Program-made: the position numbers and the translations under genes
Assembly (NCBI GenBank): GCA_002696345.1
Contig: NZRT01000025.1
Location: 1-32,874, forward strand
Direction: 5' to 3'
From: Myxococcales bacterium
GTDB taxonomy: Bacteria; Myxococcota; UBA4151
Length of the DNA stretch: 32,874 nt
Notes under the pieces: model-generated
The model's input: the letters and a program-made list of their open reading frames with translations, nothing else
Databases searched by the model: none
Told to the model about the DNA's origin: nothing
Shown here: piece by piece, positions 7,015 through 16,021 of the stretch
How positions within the stretch are numbered: position 1 is the stretch's first letter
Layout: each line of letters starts with the position of its first letter

Positions 7015-8397
7015 CTAGTTGTTGCCAGCTTGATCCGAAACTATGCGAGCAACTCGTCGAGCCACCTCTCTCTTGATTGCCACCATATCGTGATTCGAAT
7101 ACTTTCCGCTCTCTACCATTTTTTGACCTCGCACCCAAACGCTTTCTATATCGTTAGCGCTTGTTGCTAACACGATTGTCGAGTAGGGGTCGAAAACAGG
7201 AGCGGCTGGCTGAATTATGAGAAAGTCTGCAAATTTGCCCTGTTCCAGACTGCCGACTCGATCATCAACTTCTAGGACCTGCGCAGTTTTTAGGGTGTGC
7301 ATTCTCAAAATATCAATGGATGACATTACGGCTGCGTTAGAGTCTTTCATTCGCAACGCGTACATTCCCATCCTCATATTTTGAAAAGGGTCGCAAACGT
7401 CACCACTTGCACTTCCGTCGACTCCCATACCAATTTCAAGACCTGCGGAAAGATATCTTGGAATATCTGCCAAACCTGAGGCTAATCGACCATTCGAAAG
7501 GGGATTCCATATCATTTTAACACCTGCTTTCGCTGAAGTTTCCAAAATCTCATCCGTGGCATGTATAAAGTGTGCGTAAACAAGGCCATCCCAGAGCCCG
7601 CCCTTCTCAGCCATTGACTCGAACTTTTTCTGCCCATTCCGTAAGGACTCAGCTTTCTCTTCCAGGTAGTGAATCTGCATATCTAAATCGAGTTCCTTTG
7701 CCAAATTAACTTCTTCGCGATGAAAGTCCATACCACGATAAATACCCGTCCCATGTAATCCAAAACCCAAGCAGGCATGAGGGCCAGGACGCCGAGAAGT
7801 ATCATCTATCAGAGAGAGCAATTTCGATTTCCGGATAGCTGGACTCGGCTCATTTTCGTCAAGTACATAAGAAAAAATGAAGTGCTGGCCGGCGGCCATC
7901 TCTGCCTCAAACTGTTCAATATATTGATCATAAGTGGGTGCCACATTTTGTGAATGGTTCAGAGTAGTGGTAATGCCGTTGGCAAGCTGATCAAGTGCAC
8001 CGTATAGGGTAAAATTGTACATGTCTCCATCTTGAAAGAAGTCCCCAAAGGTCCAGTGCAGGGACTTGAGCCATCCGTAAAGCTCTTGATCACTTGCCAA
8101 TCCTCGGAAAGCTCTTTGCCAAAGGTGATTGTGACCAGAAACAAATCCGGGCATAATAATTTTACCACGGGCATCAATTACAGTCCCGCCTAGCGTTTCA
8201 GAGGGTTCGCCTTTGACTATATCAACAATTAGGCCTTCTTTCGAAAATTGAATGTAACCATCTAAAGGCTCAGCAGAGCCTTTTGCCATGGTTAATATAT
8301 AGTTTGAGCGGATCAGATAGCCATCCATTGTAGGCTCAGCAACTGCGACGGAATAGAAAAACAGACTCGAAAGTAGAACCTTACAGATTTTTTTCAT
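7015..8397 (-). CDS. Exported amidohydrolase of the ATZ/TRZ deaminase group
   Basis: From ATG 8397 the product is 460 residues. The first 20 (MKKICKVLLSSLFFYSVAVA) form a classic signal peptide with an AVA cleavage site, so the enzyme should act in the periplasm. Metal-binding motifs of the amidohydrolase superfamily follow in order: GHNHLWQ (His89, His91), the QIHYLEE His, the HFIHATDE His, and GVDGSASGD with the catalytic Asp. The closest look-alikes are the ATZ/TRZ group (atrazine chlorohydrolase, 8-oxoguanine or S-adenosylhomocysteine deaminases), which hydrolyse C-N or C-Cl bonds on purine, pyrimidine or triazine rings. The open frame extends upstream to 8559, but that extension looks untranslated. 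It is last in the minus-strand operon. The substrate is unknown. Confidence 0.85.
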   Translation of the reverse strand: MKKICKVLLSSLFFYSVAVAEPTMDGYLIRSNYILTMAKGSAEPLDGYIQFSKEGLIVDIVKGEPSETLGGTVIDARGKIIMPGFVSGHNHLWQRAFRGLASDQELYGWLKSLHWTFGDFFQDGDMYNFTLYGALDQLANGITTTLNHSQNVAPTYDQYIEQFEAEMAAGQHFIFSYVLDENEPSPAIRKSKLLSLIDDTSRRPGPHACLGFGLHGTGIYRGMDFHREEVNLAKELDLDMQIHYLEEKAESLRNGQKKFESMAEKGGLWDGLVYAHFIHATDEILETSAKAGVKMIWNPLSNGRLASGLADIPRYLSAGLEIGMGVDGSASGDVCDPFQNMRMGMYALRMKDSNAAVMSSIDILRMHTLKTAQVLEVDDRVGSLEQGKFADFLIIQPAAPVFDPYSTIVLATSANDIESVWVRGQKMVESGKYSNHDMVAIKREVARRVARIVSDQAGNN

Positions 8398-8589
8398 GCA
8401 CAAGTCCAAGCATAATTTGTACCGAAGTGGAGACACAAAGCTACGTTCCGTATTGCCGTAAATTCTTAAACGCTGCTTCGATTTTTCTTTAGGAAATCTG
8501 TTTAGAAATTGAAGCCTGCTTGGAATGCAGTCTTCTTTATGAGCATCACTGAAGCTCAATTTTGCACAATATAAAGCGGGTTTTGAATC

Positions 8590-9120
8590 TCAATCGGTAT
8601 CTTTCTCCTCCGATAGCCCCCGCGAATTTTCGCCGAACTCGGGCAAATAAAGGAAGATAAGGATGATTCCGAAGCAAGCGAACATGCGAAAAGCTGCATC
8701 TTGACCGTTCCACATTTCCGATTGCCACATGGTGAACCACTCACCTCCAATTGTAATAAACGCTACGAACCATTGTAGCATACTAAGCACAAGGCCAGCA
8801 ATAGCGAGCGACTTTCCTTCTGCGAATTCTGCTTGCGGAGCTTTTAATCGGCTCAAAAGCATATACCCCCCGATGAAGCACAAGACCATAGCTGCCCCTT
8901 CCCACAATATGATTGTCGCATAAAAAATTGTGTGGACGATAGGACTGTCGATGGAACGCCACAACAACTGGTTCCCCTCAAATACGGTGGTCATCCCCAA
9001 TACGTTCTCGACGAAGAGAAGGTTTGAGCCGTAGTCAGTTATATTATTGAGAACGATCAGGAAAAGTAGTAACGCTACTGAAAAAACCAGGGCGATTTTT
9101 GTCAATCGTATAATTTGCAT
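8590..9120 (-). CDS. DUF2165-type small integral membrane protein
   Basis: From ATG 9120 the 176-residue product has four predicted transmembrane segments (about residues 8-26, 63-90, 104-124 and 142-160) and a charged C-terminal tail (SRGLSEEKDTD). Trp-rich loops such as GGEWFTMWQSEMWNG match what I know of DUF2165, a family of predicted small membrane proteins without known function. An alternative TTG start at 9147 is less likely. It lies between the two amidohydrolase genes of the operon, 39 bases after the CodA-like gene, which suggests a role with them, perhaps in moving substrate or product across the inner membrane. That role is inference only. Confidence 0.7.
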   Translation of the reverse strand: MQIIRLTKIALVFSVALLLFLIVLNNITDYGSNLLFVENVLGMTTVFEGNQLLWRSIDSPIVHTIFYATIILWEGAAMVLCFIGGYMLLSRLKAPQAEFAEGKSLAIAGLVLSMLQWFVAFITIGGEWFTMWQSEMWNGQDAAFRMFACFGIILIFLYLPEFGENSRGLSEEKDTD

Positions 9121-9159
9121 AAAATCGGCAAGCAGTATTCCTGCCAAAATCGCGCTATC

Positions 9160-10461
9160 CTAGAAGTGGAGCTCCTCGTAGTCTGGGGTCTCTTTAGCGT
9201 CAGAGTGGAATCCTATCAATTCTCTCTTCTGTGCAGGGCGAGCGAGCAGTTCATTAAAACTTTTACTGTCAAAAACTACCAATCGGGCATCGCCCCCTTC
9301 CTCGACTCGCCCCATGCCTTTTAACCCCATTATATCTGCTGGCCCCGAGGTAACCATTCTAGTCGCTGCACTAAGCTTCATGTCTAAATGAGCAATGCGG
9401 ATGCTTTGAACCAATACCTCGAACATATCGAAATCTCCCCATGCATAAAAGGCGTCTCGAACGTTATCACTTGCACAGGCTAGGGGAACTCCTGCGGTTT
9501 CCAGCTCATGCAACAAAGTCACGCCCCTCCAACGGGGAGTTGCTCGAGCGTAGTCCTTTGCTTCCCGCCTGCCTTGTAAATACATATTGCACATCGGCAA
9601 GGATACGATTTGCACTCCGGCTTCTTTAATAAGGTCTATTGTTGAATGCGCTCGGCTTTCATCCTGAATGGCTAAGCTGCAAACATGGCCGCAAGTTACA
9701 GGTAACGAAAAATCTTTTTTTAGGATGGTTTTTGCGATACGCCGCACGCATTCAGCTTCTGCCAACCCATTCTCATCGACATGTAAATCAACGCCCGATC
9801 CCAACTCGGCAGCCAAATCAAAAAAATAATCCAATTCGGTGTCCAAATTTGGTCCCATCTGAGGCATCCCACCTAACAATGCTTTGGGAAAACTTAGTGA
9901 CTTCTCAGCGATTTCTTGGCCGATTGGCTCCATGTAAAGCTCAATGCCACATAGACTGACAGTCTCTAGCTGGATCCGCCCTGACCAACGTTCGCTTAAA
10001 GCGCGCATAGCTTCGTAGCTATTTTCCCCGAAATCTCGCCCGACATCTAAATGCGTTCGCATGGCAACTGTGCCGTGAGATTCAGCACATCTAAGGGCAA
10101 AGTCTCCTCGGCGGTAGAGGTCTTCAGTCGTCCAGTTAAATCTATCTTTAGACAATAAATCGATAGCATCCCAAAATTCTCCGCGGACGTTGGGCGCCCG
10201 ATCCCATGTGAATGCTTTGTCCAAGTGAACATGAGAATCTATAAATCCTGGAAAGACGATTCTGTTTCTCAGATCTTTAATCTTAGCACCATTAGTTGCC
10301 TTGATTACACCAGGAGCTGCGATCGCCGTTATAACGGTATCCGAAATTTCCAGGTCTCGGATTATAATCTCACCTTCCTTGGCTGCCCCTTCAGATCCGA
10401 TTGAATTGGCAAGCAATGATTTCGGAATTGCTGCGTTTCGAAGTATGAGAGTTTCGGGCAT
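9160..10461 (-). CDS. Cytosine deaminase (CodA)-like amidohydrolase
   Basis: The 433-residue protein keeps the full CodA active-site set: FIDSHVHLDKAFTW (His77, His79), DLHVDENG (His227 and the proton-shuttling Glu230), TCGHVCSL (His259) and ASDNVRDAF (Asp332). LPMCNMYLQGR and the PRWRGVTLLHELETAG helix also follow CodA. This family deaminates cytosine, isocytosine, creatinine or related cyclic amidines, or opens ring ureas, using one metal ion. There is no signal peptide, so it is cytoplasmic. ATG 10461 is 11 bases from the stop of the binding-protein gene, indicating one transcript. Relative to CodA, the HLD-T-T-Q loop is replaced by HLDKAFT, so cytosine is not assured as substrate. Confidence 0.87.
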   Translation of the reverse strand: MPETLILRNAAIPKSLLANSIGSEGAAKEGEIIIRDLEISDTVITAIAAPGVIKATNGAKIKDLRNRIVFPGFIDSHVHLDKAFTWDRAPNVRGEFWDAIDLLSKDRFNWTTEDLYRRGDFALRCAESHGTVAMRTHLDVGRDFGENSYEAMRALSERWSGRIQLETVSLCGIELYMEPIGQEIAEKSLSFPKALLGGMPQMGPNLDTELDYFFDLAAELGSGVDLHVDENGLAEAECVRRIAKTILKKDFSLPVTCGHVCSLAIQDESRAHSTIDLIKEAGVQIVSLPMCNMYLQGRREAKDYARATPRWRGVTLLHELETAGVPLACASDNVRDAFYAWGDFDMFEVLVQSIRIAHLDMKLSAATRMVTSGPADIMGLKGMGRVEEGGDARLVVFDSKSFNELLARPAQKRELIGFHSDAKETPDYEELHF

Positions 10462-10472
10462 ATTACCTTGTC

Positions 10473-11546
10473 TCAGTCATGCGGAAGAAATTGCTGGCTC
10501 AAAAGATCTTCTATTGAAATCGAGTCTGATATCAATCCATATTCTAAAAGTCGTGATTGCCCGTTTTCTAGAACGTCTGGGCGCATAGGGCGAAAGAGTG
10601 AGCCGGGCTCAGGCTCCATTAGCTCTCTAATCTTTGCCAATGAGCGAAGTTGGTAATCGCGATCTAGTGATGGATTGTATTTTTCCAATATCAAGTCGAT
10701 CGTCTCCTCTGGATTAGCAAAGGCGTAAGCCCATCCAAGCTTAGCTGCTTTCAGAAATCCGCGAAGGTTTGAGGATTTAGCCAAAGCCGTGTTTCGATCA
10801 GTAAACATAACCTGCGAGTAAGCTTTGTAGCCATGATCTCTAGCCAAAAATATTCCAGCCCTGTCTCCAACCTCTTGCTGCAGCTTTACAAATTCGTCGA
10901 TGTAATAACATTGGAGGGCGTCGAGCTTCCCGTCTAACAAAGGCTGGGGATCATGCGATGCCTTAAACGTGTCAAGCTCGGAGGTGTCCGCACCAGCTTC
11001 CCGTAAAAGAAGCTCAATCACTCTAGCACCATCAGAGTGGATTCCTATTCGCCGATCCGCAAGATCCGAAAATTTGCTGATGTCTCCTCCTTTAATGTAC
11101 ATCCAACCCATTGGGCTATCCTGAAACATTGTTCCGAGAGCAACTACATCCGCTCCCTCGGCGACTTCAGCAATCAAAACATTGCTCTCTGTCGAACCAA
11201 CACTAAGGCCGGGAACCTCAACGGTGGCCGAAACTGTATTTGCGGTGGTAACACCTCCTCTTAGTTCGAGTCGAAGGCCCTGATCGAGAAAGAAGCCTTG
11301 TTCAATTCCTTGATAAAATCCAGCAAACTGTGCATTAAAAATCCAATCAAATTGAACCACTACTGGGATCGGAGATGTCTGATCAGATGCTGATTCAGGC
11401 ATTGCGTGTGAACTAGAAAAACAAACGGTTAGGAGCCCTGAAGTGGTAACAATCAAAAACTTCAACCACTTTACGAAGTCCGTGAGGCCAGAGTTTTGAC
11501 CGATTACGAATAGTCGCTGTGCAACAGGATTTCCAAAACTCAACAT
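10473..11546 (-). CDS. THI5/NMT1-type ABC transporter substrate-binding protein (first copy)
   Basis: The product is a periplasmic binding protein of the SsuA/THI5 class, whose members bind pyrimidine precursors of thiamine, riboflavin, nitrate or sulfonates. The domain begins VQFDWIFNAQFAGFYQGIEQ, the THI5-like opening, followed by GFFLDQGLRLELRGG and the aligned GVTTAN loop. The secretion segment is WLKFLIVTTSGLLTVCFSSSHA, cleaved near HA-MP. The start is uncertain: the frame opens at TTG 11582, ATG 11546 is used here, and a TTG at 11465 would give the neatest signal peptide. It heads the minus operon, divergent from the FAD oxidase gene. No ATPase or permease gene accompanies it on this strand. 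Confidence 0.85.
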   Translation of the reverse strand: MLSFGNPVAQRLFVIGQNSGLTDFVKWLKFLIVTTSGLLTVCFSSSHAMPESASDQTSPIPVVVQFDWIFNAQFAGFYQGIEQGFFLDQGLRLELRGGVTTANTVSATVEVPGLSVGSTESNVLIAEVAEGADVVALGTMFQDSPMGWMYIKGGDISKFSDLADRRIGIHSDGARVIELLLREAGADTSELDTFKASHDPQPLLDGKLDALQCYYIDEFVKLQQEVGDRAGIFLARDHGYKAYSQVMFTDRNTALAKSSNLRGFLKAAKLGWAYAFANPEETIDLILEKYNPSLDRDYQLRSLAKIRELMEPEPGSLFRPMRPDVLENGQSRLLEYGLISDSISIEDLLSQQFLPHD

Positions 11547-11613
11547 AAGCAAGTGAGAGAGCAAAGAGCGTACCAATTCCAAAGCTCTATTAAATTAAGC
11601 TAGGCGGTAAAAA

Positions 11614-13047
11614 ATGGCAGCATTCCTGCTGGTTGATTGGGGAATGAGCGCGAGACCAATTTATCCACCAACAATCACACCCGAAATAGTTTCTACACTT
11701 CAAACGATTGTACCAAAGGAGCGTATTTTCACGGGCAGCAAAACGGAAAAGTTTTCGAAAGACTTCTATTGGTATTCCCCAATTCTGAAGCGTTTGCTTG
11801 AAGATAGGCGGGCTGAGGTTGCAATTAGAATCGATACAAGAGAAGAGCTTAGAGACATTACGGCATTGTTTTTTTCAAAGGATGTTCCGGTGGTGGTTCG
11901 GGGTGGTGGGTCCGGCAACTATGGCCAGCTCATCCCGCTTTATGGGGGAGCAGTGCTAGACATTTCTGGGATGTCGAAAATTTTCAGTGTTGATGGGGTG
12001 GTACGTGCAGAGGCCGGTGCGACGCTGCGTGCAATCGAGTTCGAAGCAAGAAAAGCCGGTTGGGAGCTGAGATGTATGCCGTCAACGTGGGCTATAAGTT
12101 CAATTGGAGGATTTTTTTGTGGAGGTTCTGGCGGAATTGGCTCGATTTTACATGGCGGTATCTCCTCAGGCGACAACGTGAAGTCTGTTACGATTATGAC
12201 GATGGAGTCAGAGCCGAAGTTTATTAAATTCGAGGAGAATGATGCGATAAAGGCCCTGCATACCTACGGTACAACGGGGATTATGGTCGAGGTTGAAATG
12301 CGACTCGGTAAGGCCTTCAATTGGGAACAATTGATTTTCGTCCATGACAACTGGCAAGAGCTTCTGGATTGGACATACTCGGTAGCGACTGACGACAAGA
12401 TCGTCAAAAGATTAGTCACAGTTTTTGAAGCTGAGATTTGCAGCTACTTCAAACCATTGAAAAAATTCCTGCCCGATGGCAAAATGGCTACTTTCTTGAT
12501 GGTTGATGATCCTGCCGTTGAAGCTCTTTTAGAATCCGCCAAAGATGCCAGCATAACACACGTATATTCTCGTCCTTTTGGCAATCCTCCTAAGCCACCC
12601 TTCATCACGGACTATACATGGAATCACACAACTCTTTGGGCTATTAAAGCGAATCCCAACATCACTTATTTACAGTGCGGCTTTGGGGAAAATTTCAGCG
12701 CGAAATTAGATAAACTTAAAAATAAGTACGGAGATGAATTTTTGCTACACCTCGAATTGACATTGGGAAACGCAAAGTTCGAATCGGGTAAACCTGGAGT
12801 ATCAGTTGGCGGCATTCCGCTAATTAAATTCACAACAGAAGAAAGGTTGAACGAAATAATCGATTTCTGCAAATCGATCGGCGTAGGAATCGCCAACCCT
12901 CACACCTACAAATTGGAAGAAGGTGGGGTCCACCCTGACATAAAGGAGAAAAGGGCTCTGAAGGCGGCAGTTGACCCTAAGGCTCTATTGAATCCAGGCA
13001 AAATGGTCAGTTATCATAAAAATCCCTTCGAAGCTCAACTTTGTTAG
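11614..13047 (+). CDS. FAD-binding (PCMH-type) oxidase/dehydrogenase
   Basis: The protein is 477 residues. The VAO/PCMH FAD fold is shown by PVVVRGGGSGNYGQLIPLYG (pyrophosphate loop), GAVLDISGM, VRAEAGATLRAIEFEARKAG and IGGFFCGGSGGIGS. The C-terminal domain ends in DPKALLNPGKM, the usual close of GlcD-like and related flavoenzymes. There is no RGGGHS-type His for covalent flavin, so FAD is probably bound non-covalently. Such enzymes oxidise hydroxy acids, amines or side chains of N-heterocycles; the substrate is unknown. ATG 11614 follows AGGCGG by seven bases; ATG 11644 is a possible alternative. It leads the plus-strand operon and shares a short divergent control region with the binding-protein gene. 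Confidence 0.87.
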   Translation: MAAFLLVDWGMSARPIYPPTITPEIVSTLQTIVPKERIFTGSKTEKFSKDFYWYSPILKRLLEDRRAEVAIRIDTREELRDITALFFSKDVPVVVRGGGSGNYGQLIPLYGGAVLDISGMSKIFSVDGVVRAEAGATLRAIEFEARKAGWELRCMPSTWAISSIGGFFCGGSGGIGSILHGGISSGDNVKSVTIMTMESEPKFIKFEENDAIKALHTYGTTGIMVEVEMRLGKAFNWEQLIFVHDNWQELLDWTYSVATDDKIVKRLVTVFEAEICSYFKPLKKFLPDGKMATFLMVDDPAVEALLESAKDASITHVYSRPFGNPPKPPFITDYTWNHTTLWAIKANPNITYLQCGFGENFSAKLDKLKNKYGDEFLLHLELTLGNAKFESGKPGVSVGGIPLIKFTTEERLNEIIDFCKSIGVGIANPHTYKLEEGGVHPDIKEKRALKAAVDPKALLNPGKMVSYHKNPFEAQLC

Positions 13048-13289
13048 AAAAACAAAAAAAGTGTGTCAATGCAACCGCAATTCCGCGTTCGCGAAATAGC
13101 GAAGTATTCGAAATTGAAGCTACGACTGATTTTTCTTCAGCCAGTGAAACAAGTTTTTATTTTTCAAGCTAAGCGTGTCAAAAAAACGGAATCTCGTGAG
13201 GCTTACCATCTAAAGATAGACAATCACAAGGATTGTGGAGCCGGCTCAATAGCTTTTTCCTACTATCGTTCCAAAAAGCTTCCAAGCGA

Positions 13290-14084
13290 ATGGCTCAAAT
13301 TACCCCCTCTTGCGTGTTAATTTCACCTGACCCAGATACTCCATTGGTTAAGATCGAAAACGCTAGTAAGCGTTTCGGGGATACAACCGTGCTCGATAGG
13401 ATTAATTTTTCTGCGAAAAAAGGAGACTTCGTCAGTCTAGTTGGACCCAGTGGATGCGGGAAATCCACCTTTTTAAAACTAATTGCTGGTCTTCACCTAG
13501 CCAGTGAAGGATCTGTGACCATCGATGGTGTGGACCCCAAAAACGCCCGTGAAGAGATGGCGTTCATATTTCAGGACGCAAATCTTCTGCCTTGGAGAAG
13601 AGTCCTCTCGAACGTCGAACTTCCCTCTCAACTCCGTGGAGAATCTAAAAGCAAAAGGAAAGAGACTGCTCGTAAAGTGCTTGAACTTGTTGGTCTATCT
13701 CATGCACTACGTCATTTTCCTTGGCAGCTTTCTGGAGGCATGAAAATGCGGGTTTCTATTGCGAGGGCTCTCACTCTGTCGCCGAAGCTACTTTTATTGG
13801 ACGAGCCTTTCGGAGCTCTTGATGAAATGACTCGTGATAGATTAAACGAGGATTTGCTTCGGATCAAAGCTCGAGATGGATGGACAGCGTTTTTTGTTAC
13901 TCACTCCGCAGCGGAGGCAGTATTTCTCTCAAACCAAATTATTGTTCTATCTGCTAAACCAGGCAGAATTGCGGAGGTGATAAATGTAAAACTGCCCACT
14001 TTTCGTGATGCAGATTTACGAGAAACACCGGAATATCTTAGGCAGGTTGCCATTGTCTCTCGATCGATTCGAAACGCTCATTAA
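13290..14084 (+). CDS. ABC transporter ATPase (SsuB/TauB/ThiZ-like)
   Basis: From ATG 13290 the protein is 264 residues with all ABC motifs: Walker A GPSGCGKST, Q-loop FQDANLLPW, signature LSGGMKMR, Walker B LLLLDEPFGALDE and switch His in THSAAEA. The FQD-A-x-L-L-P-W and signature-flanking sequences are those of importers for nitrate, sulfonates, taurine and thiamine precursors. It energises the permease encoded 12 bases downstream. A 242-base gap separates it from the FAD oxidase gene; no credible gene lies there, though the frame is open back to 13233, and a second promoter could sit in the gap. Confidence 0.92.
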   Translation: MAQITPSCVLISPDPDTPLVKIENASKRFGDTTVLDRINFSAKKGDFVSLVGPSGCGKSTFLKLIAGLHLASEGSVTIDGVDPKNAREEMAFIFQDANLLPWRRVLSNVELPSQLRGESKSKRKETARKVLELVGLSHALRHFPWQLSGGMKMRVSIARALTLSPKLLLLDEPFGALDEMTRDRLNEDLLRIKARDGWTAFFVTHSAAEAVFLSNQIIVLSAKPGRIAEVINVKLPTFRDADLRETPEYLRQVAIVSRSIRNAH

Positions 14085-14096
14085 AGTCTTTATTCG

Positions 14097-14903
14097 ATGA
14101 ACAAGCTAAAAGCGATCTTTCTACCGTTTTTTTCAGGAGTACTTCTGCTTGGTATTTGGTATTCGGTCGCATTTGTTTACGCGAAAAACGAGGGTTACGA
14201 AGTTCAGCGAATCGTTATTCCTTTTCCCCATCAAATAGTTGCAGCTTTATGGGATGAGCGTGCAATATTGTGGATTGCCACTCGCCAAACCGCATTAGCA
14301 GCTTTAGTTGGCTTCATCGCCGCTGTCACTTTTGGCTACGTATTATCGATGTTGCTGGCATCAGCTGTATGGGTAAAACGGTCGCTTTACCCTTGGATTT
14401 TAGTGCTACAAATGACTCCCGTGGTGGTCCTTGCACCCATATTTGTTTTGTGGATTGGACAAGGCCTTCCGAGTATAACAGCTATTACTTTCATGATTGG
14501 TTTTTTTCCTGTCGTCGCGAACACTACTATGGGTTTGATATCAACGGACCGTAATTTAATAGAACTTTTCGAGATGAGCAACGCTAGCAAAATTCAGGAA
14601 ATAGCTTATCTCAGGGTTCCGTATGCGATGCCCTATTTTTTAACTGGCATGAAAATAGCAGGTACCTTAGCCCCGATTGGAGCAATAGCAGGCGACCTTT
14701 TTGCGGGAAGCTCGCAAGGAGGTGTAGGAGGTATTGGTTTTATGGTGATTTTGTACAATTCTCAAGTCAAGGTTCCAGAGCTGTTTGCTACAGCGTTTGT
14801 AGCCTGCTTCTTAGGGTTCATTTTTGTTGGCTGCGTCAATTGGCTCCATTGGATTCTCCTGAAGAATTGGCATGAGTCAGTCAGAGCGACAGACATCGAA
14901 TAA
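14097..14903 (+). CDS. ABC transporter permease (BPD_transp_1, SsuC/ThiX-like)
   Basis: The 268-residue inner-membrane protein has about six hydrophobic helices. A cytoplasmic coupling loop, ASKIQEIAYLRVPYAMPYFL, stands at the place of the EAA motif that docks on the ATPase. The N-terminal segment ends with VIPFPHQIVAAL, typical of SsuC/TauC/ThiX-type permeases. It would form a homodimer with the adjacent ATPase. Start ATG 14097 is 12 bases past the ATPase stop; the binding-lipoprotein gene follows 36 bases later. It is the only permease gene in the cluster and may serve both binding proteins. Confidence 0.92.
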   Translation: MNKLKAIFLPFFSGVLLLGIWYSVAFVYAKNEGYEVQRIVIPFPHQIVAALWDERAILWIATRQTALAALVGFIAAVTFGYVLSMLLASAVWVKRSLYPWILVLQMTPVVVLAPIFVLWIGQGLPSITAITFMIGFFPVVANTTMGLISTDRNLIELFEMSNASKIQEIAYLRVPYAMPYFLTGMKIAGTLAPIGAIAGDLFAGSSQGGVGGIGFMVILYNSQVKVPELFATAFVACFLGFIFVGCVNWLHWILLKNWHESVRATDIE

Positions 14904-14939
14904 AGATTTCAACAATCCAATTTTAGAGATTAATCCTGT

Positions 14940-15947
14940 ATGAGAGAGAACGCTGTATTCACTAATCTGCTCCTAATCGGAACTTTTATATTTGCTGGTT
15001 GCGCTCCGACTGAGCAAGTCTCTTCGACAAATGGGCTTGTTAAGGTTACCTTGCAAACCGATTGGTATGCCCAAGCGGAGCATGGTGGATTCTATCAAGC
15101 TTTTGCGGAGGGCTATTACGAAGATTTCGGACTCGATGTAACTATTTTGCCTGGTGGACCCAACACTATGGCTGCTCAAAAGACAGCTACAGGGAAAGTT
15201 GAATTCGCGATTGGAAGAGCGGATGACGTGGTGCTCCAAGCATCTAACGGCGTTCCAATTCTAATCGTGGGGGCGTTTATGCAACACGATCCGCAGGCAA
15301 TTCTTGTGCACGAAGAAAGTAGTGTGAACAATTTTGAGGACTTGGACGGTCGCTCTGTTATGACAACGCCTGGAGCTGCTATGATCAAGTATTTGGAAAA
15401 ACGTTTTGATATCACAATCGAAACAACGCCTGTTGACTATGGAATGAGCCGTTTTCTTGCTGATAAGGAGTTCATTCAGCAGTGCTTTATTACCAGTGAG
15501 CCATACTATATCAGGAAGGAGGGAGCGAATCCCAAGACATTGCTAATCGCGGATAGTGGATACGATCCCTATCGAGTGATGTATACTAGCAAAACCTTTG
15601 CCCTGAAGAACACTGACGTAGTCAAAGCTTTCGTAGAGGCCTCGGTAAAAGGTTGGAAAAGCTATATCTCTGGACCAAGAGATAAAGCAAATGAAATGAT
15701 AGCGAAAGGAAATCCCAAAATGACAGAGGAATTTTTGAGCTATTCGCTAAACGCCATGATTGAAAACCAGCTAATATCAGGATATCAGGATGAGGATCAA
15801 ACAGGATTAATTGATTCCGACCGTATGCAGAAACTAATAGATGACCTCTTTAATTTGGGTGTCATCGAAAAAAAAATTCTTTCGAGAGATTTAGCACCAA
15901 TTTCTTTCCTACCTGAATATTTGCGAGAGATGAGCGGAAAGAAATAA
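14940..15947 (+). CDS. THI5/NMT1-type binding lipoprotein (second copy)
   Basis: The 335-residue protein starts with a lipoprotein signal, LLLIGTFIFAGC, with the lipobox Cys at residue 20, so it is tethered to a membrane, probably the inner membrane's outer face. The mature part opens VTLQTDWYAQAEHGGFYQAF, the same motif as the first copy (DWIFNAQFAGFYQGI), then a GGPNTMAAQK loop and the DDVVLQASNGVPILIVGAF pattern of the THI5 group. It completes a binding protein-permease-ATPase importer with the two preceding genes. It is clearly divergent from the first copy, so the two probably differ in ligand or affinity. Confidence 0.9.
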   Translation: MRENAVFTNLLLIGTFIFAGCAPTEQVSSTNGLVKVTLQTDWYAQAEHGGFYQAFAEGYYEDFGLDVTILPGGPNTMAAQKTATGKVEFAIGRADDVVLQASNGVPILIVGAFMQHDPQAILVHEESSVNNFEDLDGRSVMTTPGAAMIKYLEKRFDITIETTPVDYGMSRFLADKEFIQQCFITSEPYYIRKEGANPKTLLIADSGYDPYRVMYTSKTFALKNTDVVKAFVEASVKGWKSYISGPRDKANEMIAKGNPKMTEEFLSYSLNAMIENQLISGYQDEDQTGLIDSDRMQKLIDDLFNLGVIEKKILSRDLAPISFLPEYLREMSGKK

Positions 15948-16021
15948 TGCGCCAGTTCGTTTGAAGCCTCAGTTGTAACCGACCACTCGTGCCTCTTTGA
16001 CGCTATTTAACGACGGGGAAA

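Noticed and set aside
13063-13320. 85-residue open frame between the FAD oxidase and ABC ATPase genes
   Set aside because: No recognisable family, low-complexity basic composition and overlap with the ATPase N-terminus; probably non-coding.
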